A DNA stretch of 64,000 nt from Wandonia haliotis (GCF_039523435.1 NZ_BAAAFH010000011.1:186001-250000), one strand, 5' to 3'. Shown: positions 27,419 to 36,620, numbered from the stretch's first letter. The notes: generated by a model not told the origin, from the sequence alone. A program made the numbers and translations.

Positions 27419-28375
27419 TTATTTTAGAAGACCAATTTCACGAAGTCTTTCTTCGAGATACTGACCAGCTGTAATGTCCTCATATTGTTGAGGGTTTTCT
27501 TCTGTAACACAACTATCCAGACAATTCAACTTCATTTCGGGACGAGGATGTAAAAAGAAGGGGATCGAATAACGACTGGTTCCCTGCAAGGCTACAGGTG
27601 GATTTACTACCCGGTGTGTAGTAGAACGCAGACGATTGTTTGTTAATCGTTGAAGCATGTCTCCGACATTAACAACAATATGATCTTCAATCTGTGTAAC
27701 AGCTACCCATTCATTTTTCTTATTCAAAACCTCCAGTCCGTCTGCAGATGCCCCGATAAGTAATGTAATCAGGTTGATATCTTCATGTTCACCTGCACGC
27801 AAAGCATCCGGGTCGGGATTAACAATAGGAGGGTAGTGAATCGGTCGTAGAATACTATTTCCGTTATGAATTTTATTATCAAAATAGTTCTCATCAAGTC
27901 CTAAAAATAAAGCCAGAGCAGATAATATAGAACGTCCGGTATTTTCAAACGTCTTATACGCATCTTTTCCTGTAGGTAGAAATGAAGGTAGCTCATCAAC
28001 AGAAACATTCTCCGGATATTCTGAACGAATCGGGTCGTTATCTTCCACAAATTGCCCAAAATGCCAGAATTCTTTTAAGTCTCCTGTCTTTCGGTGTTTT
28101 GCATGCTCTTTCCCAAATGATGTATATCCTCTTTGTCCTCCTAATCCCTGAATTTCATACTTTAGTTTGGTCTCTTCAGGTAAAGCAAAAAAGGATTTTA
28201 CCGAACTGTATAAACGATCAATGAGGTCATCACTTATTCCGTGATTTCTGACAGCTACAAATCCAATTTCTTCGTAAGCGTTACCGATTTCACGAATAAA
28301 CTTATTTTTTCTTTCCTGATCTCCGGATAGGAAATCGGATAAATCGACAGAAGGAATTCCTTGTGGTACTTGCAT
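27419..28375 (-). CDS. 2-oxoglutarate/Fe(II)-dependent oxygenase (isopenicillin N synthase-like)
   Basis: 318 residues with the DIOX_N region at the N-terminus (IPSVDLSDFLSG, GNAYEEIGFVAVRNHGI) and the 2OG-FeII oxygenase core. The iron triad is His197, Asp199 and His254; the 2-oxoglutarate-binding RxS is Arg268/Ser270. It hydroxylates or otherwise oxidises a small molecule, but the substrate cannot be deduced. Single-gene unit: its own consensus promoter upstream and the shared terminator downstream. Confidence 0.9.
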   Translation of the reverse strand: MQVPQGIPSVDLSDFLSGDQERKNKFIREIGNAYEEIGFVAVRNHGISDDLIDRLYSSVKSFFALPEETKLKYEIQGLGGQRGYTSFGKEHAKHRKTGDLKEFWHFGQFVEDNDPIRSEYPENVSVDELPSFLPTGKDAYKTFENTGRSILSALALFLGLDENYFDNKIHNGNSILRPIHYPPIVNPDPDALRAGEHEDINLITLLIGASADGLEVLNKKNEWVAVTQIEDHIVVNVGDMLQRLTNNRLRSTTHRVVNPPVALQGTSRYSIPFFLHPRPEMKLNCLDSCVTEENPQQYEDITAGQYLEERLREIGLLK

Positions 28376-28395
28376 AATCTCTAATTTTACGTTCT

Positions 28396-28426
28396 CAAAA
28401 GTAGAGAAACTTTGCTAGTTTACCAA
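28396..28426 (-). promoter_or_regulatory. Promoter of the 2OG oxygenase gene
   Basis: On the minus strand TTG (28424-28426), a 20-bp spacer and TACTTTTG (28396-28403) form a full Bacteroidota consensus promoter. The box is 20 nt from the ATG. Confidence 0.75.
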
Positions 28427-28491
28427 TAGTAATTAAAGTGAGAGTTTTTGTATCAGATGATTCCCTTAAGTTGTACTACTTTGATAGGAAA

Positions 28492-29220
28492 TCAGGCAAT
28501 TTTATTCGAGTCCTCAAGAAGATCGTTTAACCGTTGAAACTCTATTGGTGTTAACTCTCTATATTTGCCTACAGGAACGTCCAAATGAATATTCATAATA
28601 CGAACCCGTTTCAGTTTTTGTACTTCATATCCCAGATATTCGCACATTCTACGAATCTGACGGTTGAGTCCCTGAGTAAGTATAATACGGAATTCGAAGC
28701 GTCCTAATTGTTCAACCACACATTTTTTGGTTACTGTGTCAAGAATAGGAACACCATTTCCCATTTTTTGGATAAAATCTTTTGTAATCGGTCGATCTAC
28801 TTTAACAATATACTCTTTTTCGTGGTTATTGCGAGCACGAAGAATTTTATTGACAATATCCCCGTCATTGGTAAGAAGAATCAATCCTTCACTGGGTTTG
28901 TCAAGACGTCCGATCGGAAAGATTCTCTTGTGATAACCAATGTAGTCAATGATGTTGTCTTTTTCAACTCTTCGATCTGTTGTACATACAATGCCTACCG
29001 GTTTATTGAATACGAGATAAACAAATTCATTTTTTTTGGTACCGACTTCTTTTCCATCTACGCGAACTTCATCGCCCGGAAGGACTTTGGTACCTACTTC
29101 AGGGACTTTACCATTGATAGTAACCCGATTTTCTTCAATGAGTTTGTCTGCAGCACGACGGGAACAATATCCCACTTCACTGAGGTATTTATTAATCCGG
29201 ATTGCTTTGTCGTCACTCAT
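28492..29220 (-). CDS. rluF: 23S rRNA pseudouridine synthase RluF type
   Basis: 242 residues: N-terminal S4 RNA-binding domain (about 7-55) and RsuA/RluB/E/F-type catalytic domain. The catalytic Asp107 is in IGRLDKPSEGL; the RluF-like TNDGDIVNKILRA and TQGLNRQIRRMCEYLGY segments follow. RluF modifies U2604 (and tRNA-Tyr U35 in E. coli). Start is supported by a -33/-7 promoter whose -7 box ends 5 nt before the ATG. It is divergent from the histidine kinase gene. Confidence 0.9.
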   Translation of the reverse strand: MSDDKAIRINKYLSEVGYCSRRAADKLIEENRVTINGKVPEVGTKVLPGDEVRVDGKEVGTKKNEFVYLVFNKPVGIVCTTDRRVEKDNIIDYIGYHKRIFPIGRLDKPSEGLILLTNDGDIVNKILRARNNHEKEYIVKVDRPITKDFIQKMGNGVPILDTVTKKCVVEQLGRFEFRIILTQGLNRQIRRMCEYLGYEVQKLKRVRIMNIHLDVPVGKYRELTPIEFQRLNDLLEDSNKIA

Positions 29221-29225
29221 GTCCG

Positions 29226-29253
29226 CAAAATTAATTATTTGAAAGGAGTCAAA
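29226..29253 (-). promoter_or_regulatory. Promoter abutting the rluF start (leaderless candidate)
   Basis: On the minus strand TTTG (29250-29253), 16 bp, TAATTTTG (29226-29233), then only five bases before the rluF ATG at 29220. This is the best-supported leaderless candidate in the window because both promoter elements are present. Confidence 0.72.
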
Positions 29254-29305
29254 GTGGAGAAATCAAAATATTTTCGTAAATTCTCAAAAGGAGAAACATT
29301 TGGTG

Positions 29306-29313
29306 TACTTTTG
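29306..29313 (+). promoter_or_regulatory. -7 box of the histidine kinase gene
   Basis: TACTTTTG matches the consensus, 26 nt before ATG 29340. No clear -33 element. Confidence 0.5.
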
Positions 29314-29339
29314 AACGAATAAGTTAACCACCATTAATT

Positions 29340-31508
29340 ATGAATGCGGAAGATGAAAACCAGGAGGAACTGGTAGCAAGAATCCGGGAACTTGAAGAGC
29401 AGCTGGCTGGTCTAAAGGATCAGTTACGAAAATCTCATTCTGTTGTTAAGGTTCCCGGGCAACTACAGGATATTTTTACCGAGGCAGAGAAGCGGGTGGA
29501 TTCCTATTTCAGTGATTTGGAAATAAATCCTGAGAAGGGAATGATAGATATAGACGGGGATCGTTATATACTGGTAAGAGCTTCCGCGCTTTCATATGAT
29601 TTCATTCATACAGTAACCCGGATGTATGCGGATAGTTCTCCGGAAAAGGCTTTTGAAGAAGGAAAAAATTTCCTTTTCGATATAGGACACGTCATCGGAA
29701 GGGAAGACGCGAAACTATTTCATCAAAAGATAAAAGTAGATTCCGAATTAGAGAAACTGGCAACCGGACCTGTTCATTTTGCATACACCGGGTGGGCTTC
29801 GGTCATTATACATCCTGAAAGTAAACCGGTTCCGGGGGATGACTTTTTTCTCAAATACAGTCATCCGTACTCTTTTGAAGCAGATAGCTGGATTAGTAAA
29901 GGAGAAAAATCTTCTCAACCGGTTTGTGTCATGAATGCAGCTTATTCGGCTGCCTGGTGTCAGGAGAGTTTCGGAATGCAATTGTCGGCTGTCGAAATTA
30001 CCTGTAAAGCAAAAGGGGATGAGCAATGTACATTTGTTATGGCACCACCTGACAGGATCGCAGATTACCTAAAGGGATACCAGAAGGCGGAAGACGAAGA
30101 AATAAAAGTACCCTTTTTCTTTGAACGTAAACAGATCACTGAACGACTCCGGGAGAATGAACAGCTTTTGCAAGATGCTCAGAAAATGGCCCGACTGGGA
30201 AGTTGGTATTTTAATTTGCAGACAAAAAACCTGATCTGGACGGATGAGTTATACAGGATCTTTGAATTTAAAAATGAATACAACCCGGATTTATATCAGA
30301 ATTACCTGAGTCGTTATACACCGGATGAGTTGCCAATTCTTAAAGATCATGTAACAGCCGCTATAGAACACAAGAAAAAATACAATTTTCGTCATTCGAT
30401 TGTCATGGATGATGGACGGATAAAATGGGTGTATTGTCTTGGTGTACCGGTTGAAAATAAAGAAGGGGAAGTGGTTGCACTGAAAGGGATTGTTCAGGAT
30501 ATAACCAATGAGGTTCAAAAGGAAATAGAGTTAGAATCCTTTTTTGATTTATCTGTGGATTTAATGGCCGTTGCTAATGATAATTATTTTGTAAAGCTCA
30601 GTCATTCCTGGAGTGATTTACTGGGCTACTCGCTGGAAGAAATGTACTCCCGACCAATAACTGATTTTGTACACCCTGATGATGTAGCTGTAACAAATGA
30701 AGAAATTAATCATTTGAACAATGGAGAAATATCCCTTCACTTTGAGAATCGTTATATCTGTAAGGATGGAAGAGTGGTTGTACTATCATGGAGTTCAGCA
30801 CCTCATTCGGCAACCAACCATGTGTATGCAACGGCAAGAGATATTACAGAACAAAAAGCGGAGGAGGAGCAGTTAAAACTAACCATCTCTGAAAAAGAGA
30901 CTTTGCTACAGGAGATTCACCACCGGGTTAAAAATAATTTGCAGGTTATCTCCAGTTTGTTATCACTACAATCAAAAATGAATGAGGAGAATCTAGAGTT
31001 GAAACGATTGTACGATGACAGTATTAACCGGATTAAATCAATGGCTTCTTTACATGAGTTGTTTTATAAATCGATAGATAGAGATCGTATTAATTTTGAG
31101 GAGTACACTAACAAACTTGTACTGGATCTATTGTATTCATTCAGGGGAGAAGCACATAATATTCGACCTGAGATCATTGTTCGGGATGTTTTTGTAAATC
31201 TGGATACAGCAGTACCTTTAGGGTTGTTGATAAATGAAATCATAACGAACTCTCTGAAACATGGATTTCATGGAAGAGAAAATGGAAAGATTTATATTCG
31301 CCTGCAAAAAACAGGTAATGGAGAATTGTGTCTTGAAATCGGAGATAACGGAAGCGGTTTTACATCGGGGATAGATATTTCAGAAGCCGAATCAATGGGA
31401 TTAATCTTAATTTCCAGTCTTGCCGAACAATTGGAAGGTGAAATTAAAAGAGACATGAACAGGAAAGGGACGCATTATACATTACGATTCAAAGAAATCA
31501 TTCTTTAG
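29340..31508 (+). CDS. Orphan sensor histidine kinase, V4R + PAS + PAS + HisKA_2
   Basis: 722 residues, no membrane segment, so cytoplasmic. Order: short coiled coil (6-38); an XylR-N/V4R-type ligand-binding region ending in the V4R signature CKAKGDEQCTFVMA (about 220-236); a PAS_3-like PAS domain (about 280-392); a second PAS (about 397-512). Then comes the HisKA_2 dimerisation box with phosphoacceptor His in LLQEIHHRVKNNLQ (about 521-534) and HATPase_c with NEIITNSLKHG and DNGSGF (about 630-690). V4R domains bind small hydrophobic molecules in known cases. No response regulator is encoded nearby. The stop overlaps the convergent VWA gene by 4 bp. Confidence 0.88.
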   Translation: MNAEDENQEELVARIRELEEQLAGLKDQLRKSHSVVKVPGQLQDIFTEAEKRVDSYFSDLEINPEKGMIDIDGDRYILVRASALSYDFIHTVTRMYADSSPEKAFEEGKNFLFDIGHVIGREDAKLFHQKIKVDSELEKLATGPVHFAYTGWASVIIHPESKPVPGDDFFLKYSHPYSFEADSWISKGEKSSQPVCVMNAAYSAAWCQESFGMQLSAVEITCKAKGDEQCTFVMAPPDRIADYLKGYQKAEDEEIKVPFFFERKQITERLRENEQLLQDAQKMARLGSWYFNLQTKNLIWTDELYRIFEFKNEYNPDLYQNYLSRYTPDELPILKDHVTAAIEHKKKYNFRHSIVMDDGRIKWVYCLGVPVENKEGEVVALKGIVQDITNEVQKEIELESFFDLSVDLMAVANDNYFVKLSHSWSDLLGYSLEEMYSRPITDFVHPDDVAVTNEEINHLNNGEISLHFENRYICKDGRVVVLSWSSAPHSATNHVYATARDITEQKAEEEQLKLTISEKETLLQEIHHRVKNNLQVISSLLSLQSKMNEENLELKRLYDDSINRIKSMASLHELFYKSIDRDRINFEEYTNKLVLDLLYSFRGEAHNIRPEIIVRDVFVNLDTAVPLGLLINEIITNSLKHGFHGRENGKIYIRLQKTGNGELCLEIGDNGSGFTSGIDISEAESMGLILISSLAEQLEGEIKRDMNRKGTHYTLRFKEIIL

Positions 31509-33562
31509 TAACTTCCATTCCATCTACGGATAAACCATTCGGTTCCAAACAGGGCGATGAGTAAGAAGAATAACCATTTCAGATCAATACTGTTTGAGAA
31601 TGCTGTTTCCTCAAATTTACGGGAAGCAATGTCTTCACGTTCACGAAGAAGAGATTCAACAGTTTCCAATTGATCAGCGGGTACGAAAGTCCCTTTTGTT
31701 TGTTCTGAAATATCCTTTAGAAGGGTGAAATTTGCCGTAAGGTTCAGTGATTCTGAACTTGACTCTGAAATAATCAGGTCACCCAGTTTTGTGTAACTTT
31801 TTCCTTCAAATTGGGTGCTGGCTTTCCATTTATAGGCTCCTGCTTTTAGTTTTCCAAGTAATAATGTATAGTCTTCCAGGCGTGTTCCGAATGTGTAATT
31901 TGCAATTTTAGTATCATCAATATCCATTAGCGTAAGTTGAATCTCAGGTTCAGTGATACGTTGGAAAGCATCGTTATAAAACTCGGCTCTGAAAACAAGA
32001 TCTTCCCGATCCGAAGAATTAGAAGGAGGGAAGATTCGGAGTTTGTCCCGGTTTGATTTTACAGTAAGGTATTGTAATGTCTTATCCCAAAGTTCTTCAA
32101 ACGCAGTATTGTCTGTAAATCGATTGTATTCAAACAATTTCCATCTCCAGATTCCTTCACCGTATAACACGGCACTTTTCTTATTTCCATTTTCAAAAAA
32201 GGTGAGAAGAGGCTTATTGGTTGTTACTGTACCTATCCGTTGGTAGAAAAGTGTATTACCTTTGTCGTTGATGGACTGTGCATAAGGAACTGTTAACGGA
32301 GGGAAGTTTTCAATACGGTTGGAAAGTTTTTCGGAAAATAGAATCGTAGTAAAGTCGGGATTCTTATGCGTTGTTACAAAGTCTGTTTTTCCGGGTGCTA
32401 CACCACCTACACTAAGGGATAACGGACGTAGATCTGAGCTCGCCGTGAGCATTGCCAGATAAGGTGTGGATGAGGTTCTTACTTTATTCCACAATGACAG
32501 GTTTGCAGTAGGATTATGAAAGATAATCAGATCACATTTAGGGACTTCATTAACTTTTCGGGCATCTAATAAGTTCAAGTCCGTATTCTGATCTTTTCTC
32601 AGAACAGATTGTAAAGCACCCAAATCAGGATGTATGCCTCCATATAAAATGGTTACTTTTCGTTTACTCTCTAATATTTCGATATAGTGAATCTTTTCGT
32701 TATTCTTGAGTGTAAACTCTTTTTCATCTACAGATACGAGTGCTCGCAGAGATTGTATTCCGGGTTGGTTCGCTTCAATCATAAACTCTTCCGAAAAAGA
32801 GAAAATCTGATCAGAGACAAGGATCTTTTTTTCTGCAATATTCTTTTCTCCGATAAACAAGGAGATATTTAGTTCTTTCCCCTTGAGCCGTGTAGCATTT
32901 CCTTCAATTTTAACAGGGAATAAGTTCCCTCTGAAAGCAATCTGATTCGCTATGATACTATGAACGGCAGCATCTTTTTTGGTAATCGTATCACCTGTTC
33001 CAATAGTGAATACGGGAGTGAATTTAAGCCGCTGCGCTTCAAATACGGGATTAATTCCCCGGTTGAAGTTTCCATCGGTTACCAGTAGAATGGCCCCGGG
33101 ATTTTTGTTGATATATAATTCACGAATATGTCTGAAAGGGAGTGACAAGTCAGTAGCAGATCCAGAGAAAGAGTTTTGAAGACTATCGGTAACTCCATCC
33201 GAAAAGGATAAACGTTTGATATCAAATTTATCAGACAGACGATCGGATAATTCGGTAAGTTTTTGGTTCAGTTCTTTTTGTATAAAAACGGAGTCTGCAT
33301 AATTCAACATGGAAGCTGAATTGTCGGTAGCAATAAACAGGATTGGTTTTTCAGTTCTGTAGCGTTTTCTTTGAAATATAAGCCCGATTAAAAGCAAGAA
33401 AATGATAAAGATACCTAGCGAACGAAGCGCAAAAAGAATCTTTTTAATGAGAGGTGAAAAGCTGGAATCTTTTCCTTTGAAATAGTAATACCAACTAACG
33501 GCAACAGAAAATAGAAGAGCCGGAAGTAACCACCATAAACTAATCTCGGAAAGAAGCTTCAT
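31505..33562 (-). CDS. VWA-like domain membrane protein
   Basis: 685 residues. Two N-terminal membrane segments (about 8-26 and 41-63) are followed by a von Willebrand A-like domain (about 73-195) with the MIDAS-like DNSASM motif and TDGNFNRG. A long periplasmic beta-rich region follows, and a last membrane segment lies just before the C-terminus (WLFFLLIALFGTEWFIRRW). The layout resembles Bacteroidota BatA-like or glutamine-amidotransferase-like membrane VWA proteins. Function is unknown. It lies 38 bp after the MORN-like gene and may extend the surface-carbohydrate operon; a weak TATTTTTA box is just upstream of its ATG. Confidence 0.78.
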   Translation of the reverse strand: MKLLSEISLWWLLPALLFSVAVSWYYYFKGKDSSFSPLIKKILFALRSLGIFIIFLLLIGLIFQRKRYRTEKPILFIATDNSASMLNYADSVFIQKELNQKLTELSDRLSDKFDIKRLSFSDGVTDSLQNSFSGSATDLSLPFRHIRELYINKNPGAILLVTDGNFNRGINPVFEAQRLKFTPVFTIGTGDTITKKDAAVHSIIANQIAFRGNLFPVKIEGNATRLKGKELNISLFIGEKNIAEKKILVSDQIFSFSEEFMIEANQPGIQSLRALVSVDEKEFTLKNNEKIHYIEILESKRKVTILYGGIHPDLGALQSVLRKDQNTDLNLLDARKVNEVPKCDLIIFHNPTANLSLWNKVRTSSTPYLAMLTASSDLRPLSLSVGGVAPGKTDFVTTHKNPDFTTILFSEKLSNRIENFPPLTVPYAQSINDKGNTLFYQRIGTVTTNKPLLTFFENGNKKSAVLYGEGIWRWKLFEYNRFTDNTAFEELWDKTLQYLTVKSNRDKLRIFPPSNSSDREDLVFRAEFYNDAFQRITEPEIQLTLMDIDDTKIANYTFGTRLEDYTLLLGKLKAGAYKWKASTQFEGKSYTKLGDLIISESSSESLNLTANFTLLKDISEQTKGTFVPADQLETVESLLREREDIASRKFEETAFSNSIDLKWLFFLLIALFGTEWFIRRWNGSY

Positions 33563-33600
33563 GTCGTAAAAATAATGAAAAGAAATGGTCTTTGGACGGA

Positions 33601-34368
33601 CTATTCATTAGGGTTTTTTCCTTCGGCCTTTAATCGATCAAGATGAGCAGTAAGTTTATCTCCTTTCAGCTCTCTTCCGTTCCAGAAATAACGTCGTCCG
33701 ATTTCTTTTCCATTTTCGTCGTATCCCATCCACCAACCATGTTTCAGGTTGTTTTTGTAGCGTTCAATAATCATTATTTTTCCATTCGGATGGTATTTTT
33801 TTACGACACCGTCATAATTTTCATTTACATAGGTTCCTTCTGATTTAAGTGTGCCATTCGGAAAGTACTCTTTCACTTCGCCACTTAACTTACCGTTTTT
33901 ATAGTGGTATTCCTGGGCAACTTGTTGTGTTTTTTGTTCTGCGTGTTCGGGTATGTAATAAATTGTTTTTTTTCCGTGAAGTGTACCGTTCTTAAAGGTT
34001 TCTTTATAACTTGTATGACCTGAAGGAGCAAAATGTGTCCAAACCGAATCTTTTTGTTGATTCACGTATTTTCCGTAAGCCATAAGTTTTCCGTCTTCTT
34101 CGTACATAACGGCCCGACTGACCGTACCATTATTCTCGAATTGCATGATGGCCTTTACTTTTTTGGAAGGGTAGTAGTACGTAAATTTTCCAAATGGTTT
34201 TCCATCTTTAAATTGTCCTTCGTATTGAGGCACACGGCTATTTTCAAAAAGAACGATCCATTTACCCTGTTTTCTTCCCTGTGCGTCAGTTTGGTTCGGA
34301 CCTTGTGATAGAAGCGTGAAGTGCGTGCTGACGGTTAGAATGAATACCAGTACTTTTATGCTGTTCAT
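33601..34368 (-). CDS. Exported MORN-variant (YwqK-like) repeat protein
   Basis: 255 residues from the ATG at 34368, chosen because it overlaps the gmhB stop as ATGA and begins a signal peptide (hydrophobic to LLSQG); a longer start seven codons upstream would bury it. At least eight MORN-2-type repeats follow, each with a YxxG/W..NG pattern such as GQFKDGKPFGKFTYYYP and YKNGKLSGEVKEYFPNG. Such proteins are often named YwqK-family antitoxins, but no toxin is here. Last gene of the six-gene carbohydrate operon; likely periplasmic or outer-membrane. Confidence 0.83.
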   Translation of the reverse strand: MNSIKVLVFILTVSTHFTLLSQGPNQTDAQGRKQGKWIVLFENSRVPQYEGQFKDGKPFGKFTYYYPSKKVKAIMQFENNGTVSRAVMYEEDGKLMAYGKYVNQQKDSVWTHFAPSGHTSYKETFKNGTLHGKKTIYYIPEHAEQKTQQVAQEYHYKNGKLSGEVKEYFPNGTLKSEGTYVNENYDGVVKKYHPNGKIMIIERYKNNLKHGWWMGYDENGKEIGRRYFWNGRELKGDKLTAHLDRLKAEGKNPNE

Positions 34369-34913
34369 AGTTTGAATAATTTTATACAATCTGCTAATTT
34401 ATCACAATAATAATCGGATTTTTCAATCGCATCTTTTTCTTTTCCTATTCTTACAGTTATCATGCCAAGATTCTTTCCGAAAGCAATGTCCGAATCTGAA
34501 TCACCAACCATAATAGATTTGGCAAAATCAATTTCGGGAAATAATTCTTTTGCCTGTAGTCCCATTCCGGGTTCCGGTTTCCTGAATGAACTGTTTTCCA
34601 CTGCCAGTTGAGGCGCATGTAGTATCGCATCGAATTTTCCACCTGCACTTTCAATCTGTTTCCTCATATAATCATGCACTTCAGATAAGTTACATTCTGT
34701 CATGTAACCTTTTCCGATACCTTGCTGATTGGTAACGACAATTATCCGACCAAATATTTGGGAAAATCCGGCAATAGTATCAGGTACTCCGGGCAAAAAA
34801 ATAAATTCTTCCGTATGTTTTACATAACTGCCAACAATACGTTCATTTATCACGCCATCCCGATCAAGAAATAGCGTCCAGGTTTTGTCTATTGTTTGAT
34901 TATCTAATTTCAC
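34365..34913 (-). CDS. gmhB: D-glycero-D-manno-heptose 1,7-bisphosphate phosphatase GmhB-like (HAD IIIA)
   Basis: 182-residue HAD phosphatase. Motif I is FLDRDGVINE with Asp17/Asp19, motif II VVTNQQG, then FRKPEPGMG and motif IV VGDSDSDI. The zinc-binding Cys/His loop of E. coli GmhB is absent: the segment between HAPQ and RKPEP has no Cys. Following HddA and HddC it should dephosphorylate heptose bisphosphate in GDP- or ADP-heptose synthesis. It overlaps hddC by 14 bp and the MORN-like gene by 4 bp. A histidinol-phosphatase role is a weaker alternative. Confidence 0.85.
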   Translation of the reverse strand: MKLDNQTIDKTWTLFLDRDGVINERIVGSYVKHTEEFIFLPGVPDTIAGFSQIFGRIIVVTNQQGIGKGYMTECNLSEVHDYMRKQIESAGGKFDAILHAPQLAVENSSFRKPEPGMGLQAKELFPEIDFAKSIMVGDSDSDIAFGKNLGMITVRIGKEKDAIEKSDYYCDKLADCIKLFKL

Positions 34914-35610
34914 GTTGTGCTTTTTCGTAATCTTCGGGGATTCCTATGTCAATGAAATACCCTTCCATTTCTAGTCCACAAATTTCCGAACTCCCGGCTA
35001 ATTTTTCAAGGAAGTCTTTTTCAAAAGAGAAACGCGAGGGGAAATCCAGTTTTCTGAATTTTTTCAGATCAATGAAGTAAACTCCTGCATTGATTAGCGC
35101 ATTTTCAACAAGCCTTTTTTCATTAAACCCGATGATTTTTTCCTCATGCAGAATAACTTCTCCGTAACGATCTCCGGAAACAATCCGTTTTAATGCCAGA
35201 GTACAGGTAGCATTTTGGGAATAGGAACGTTTGATGAATTCATGAAGGTCAATATCAAAGAGTGTGTCGCCATTTAAAATTAGTGCGTATTCACTATCCG
35301 GTATTGATTCGACAGCTAGCTGAATAGCTCCACCTGTTCCCAAAGGCTGTAATTCTTCAACATAGCGTAGGGCAGAGGGAGTGTTTGGTTGATCAAAATA
35401 ATTTATAATACTCTCTTTTTTATAGCCGACGCTTACAATCAGGTTGTTCATCCCCTGTTTTCTCAGGCGATCTATCAGAATTTCAAGAAAAGGTTTTCCG
35501 TTCACCGGAGCCATGGGTTTGGGTACGTCCGGAACAGCAGATTGAAGACGGGTGCCTTTTCCTCCTGCCAGAATAATGCAGGGGATAGTATTTATGTATG
35601 TACGGTCCAT
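34900..35610 (-). CDS. hddC: Sugar-1-phosphate nucleotidyltransferase (HddC-like, heptose-1-P guanylyltransferase)
   Basis: 236 residues with the nucleotidyltransferase signature LAGGKGTRL near residue 14, the PKPMAPVNGKPFLE motif, LNGDTLFD near 108 for metal binding and a C-terminal FIDIGIPEDYEKAQ. Next to a heptose kinase (HddA) and GmhB, the most economical role is activation of D-glycero-alpha-D-manno-heptose 1-phosphate with GTP. It overlaps hddA by 19 bp. Nucleotide specificity cannot be verified by eye. Confidence 0.8.
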   Translation of the reverse strand: MDRTYINTIPCIILAGGKGTRLQSAVPDVPKPMAPVNGKPFLEILIDRLRKQGMNNLIVSVGYKKESIINYFDQPNTPSALRYVEELQPLGTGGAIQLAVESIPDSEYALILNGDTLFDIDLHEFIKRSYSQNATCTLALKRIVSGDRYGEVILHEEKIIGFNEKRLVENALINAGVYFIDLKKFRKLDFPSRFSFEKDFLEKLAGSSEICGLEMEGYFIDIGIPEDYEKAQREIR

Positions 35611-36620
35611 TTTTCTGCTCCTGTTTCAGTAAATTGGTAAGGAATCACTTTCCCTCCAAAATCATTCAATGCACGTATTACATCATATCTTCGGGTTCCG
35701 GCAGCGTAGAATATCATAAAACCACCACCACCGGCTCCGGATATTTTACCTCCCAGTGCTCCTGCTTTTCTGGCAGCTTCATAACATTGTTCAATCCGTG
35801 GGTTACTGATACCCTGTGCCATGTTTTTCTTGTTTAGCCAACTTTCATGTAGCAAGTGACCAATTTCATCTAACTCTCCCTTCAGCAGGGTTTCTTTCAT
35901 GGAAAAAGCTTTTTCACGAACTACATGCGTTGCCTGAAGCGAGGAAGATTCTCCCTTACGGATATTTTGTTGTTGTACTTCAATAATATTTGCTGATTCC
36001 CGGGACGTTTCCGTGTAATACAAAATCAGGCAGAAAGCCAGCTCATTTCGCAATTTTGTTCTGACCCGTAAAGGGTTGACAATCACATATTCATTCGCTC
36101 CAAATTCCATGAAGTTAAAACCACCAAAAGTAGCAGCGTACTGATCTTGTCTTCCTCCCGCCATTTTCAGATCGTTGCGTTCAATTTCAAAAGCGAGACG
36201 GGCAATATCATATTCTCCAAGAGGTAGTTTTAACCATTCGGTGAAAGCAGTAACCATGGCCACAACAAGGGTAGAGCTGGTGCCTAATCCCGATCCGGAA
36301 GGTACATCCATCGAAGTGACCAATTCAAAAGAAAGGGGCTGTTTAGTGAATTCTTTTACAATTCGGTTATAAACTCCTTTTTGAAGATCCAGTTCTCCAG
36401 TGATATCAAGTACTTCTGTACTTTCCAGTACAATACGTTGGTTGTTGTCTTCCGAATGAAAAATGATCTTTCCATCCGTTCGGGGAATGATCGTTGCGTG
36501 GGCATATCGGTTTATGGTTGCATTCAATACAGCTCCGCCATATTGATCTGCATAGGGGCTGACATCAGTTCCCCCACCTGCCAACCCTATTCGAAAAGGT
36601 GCGCGTGCTCGAATGATCAT
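35592..36620 (-). CDS. hddA: GHMP-family sugar kinase (HddA-like, heptose-7-phosphate kinase)
   Basis: 342 residues. The GHMP ATP-binding motif DVPSGSGLGTSS is near residue 105, the N-terminal RAPFRIGLAGGGTDVSPY fits HddA/fucose-kinase-type GHMP kinases, and the C-terminal GKISGAGGGGFMIFY is intact. The likely product, heptose 1,7-bisphosphate, is used by GmhB. A sedoheptulose-7-phosphate isomerase (GmhA), needed for the first step, is missing from this cluster. ATG overlaps the upstream glycosyltransferase stop as ATGA. Confidence 0.83.
   Translation of the reverse strand: MIIRARAPFRIGLAGGGTDVSPYADQYGGAVLNATINRYAHATIIPRTDGKIIFHSEDNNQRIVLESTEVLDITGELDLQKGVYNRIVKEFTKQPLSFELVTSMDVPSGSGLGTSSTLVVAMVTAFTEWLKLPLGEYDIARLAFEIERNDLKMAGGRQDQYAATFGGFNFMEFGANEYVIVNPLRVRTKLRNELAFCLILYYTETSRESANIIEVQQQNIRKGESSSLQATHVVREKAFSMKETLLKGELDEIGHLLHESWLNKKNMAQGISNPRIEQCYEAARKAGALGGKISGAGGGGFMIFYAAGTRRYDVIRALNDFGGKVIPYQFTETGAEKWTVHT

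Noticed and set aside
33601..34368. Toxin-antitoxin system suggested by the YwqK-family name
   Set aside because: No toxin gene adjoins it; it is exported and embedded in a carbohydrate operon.
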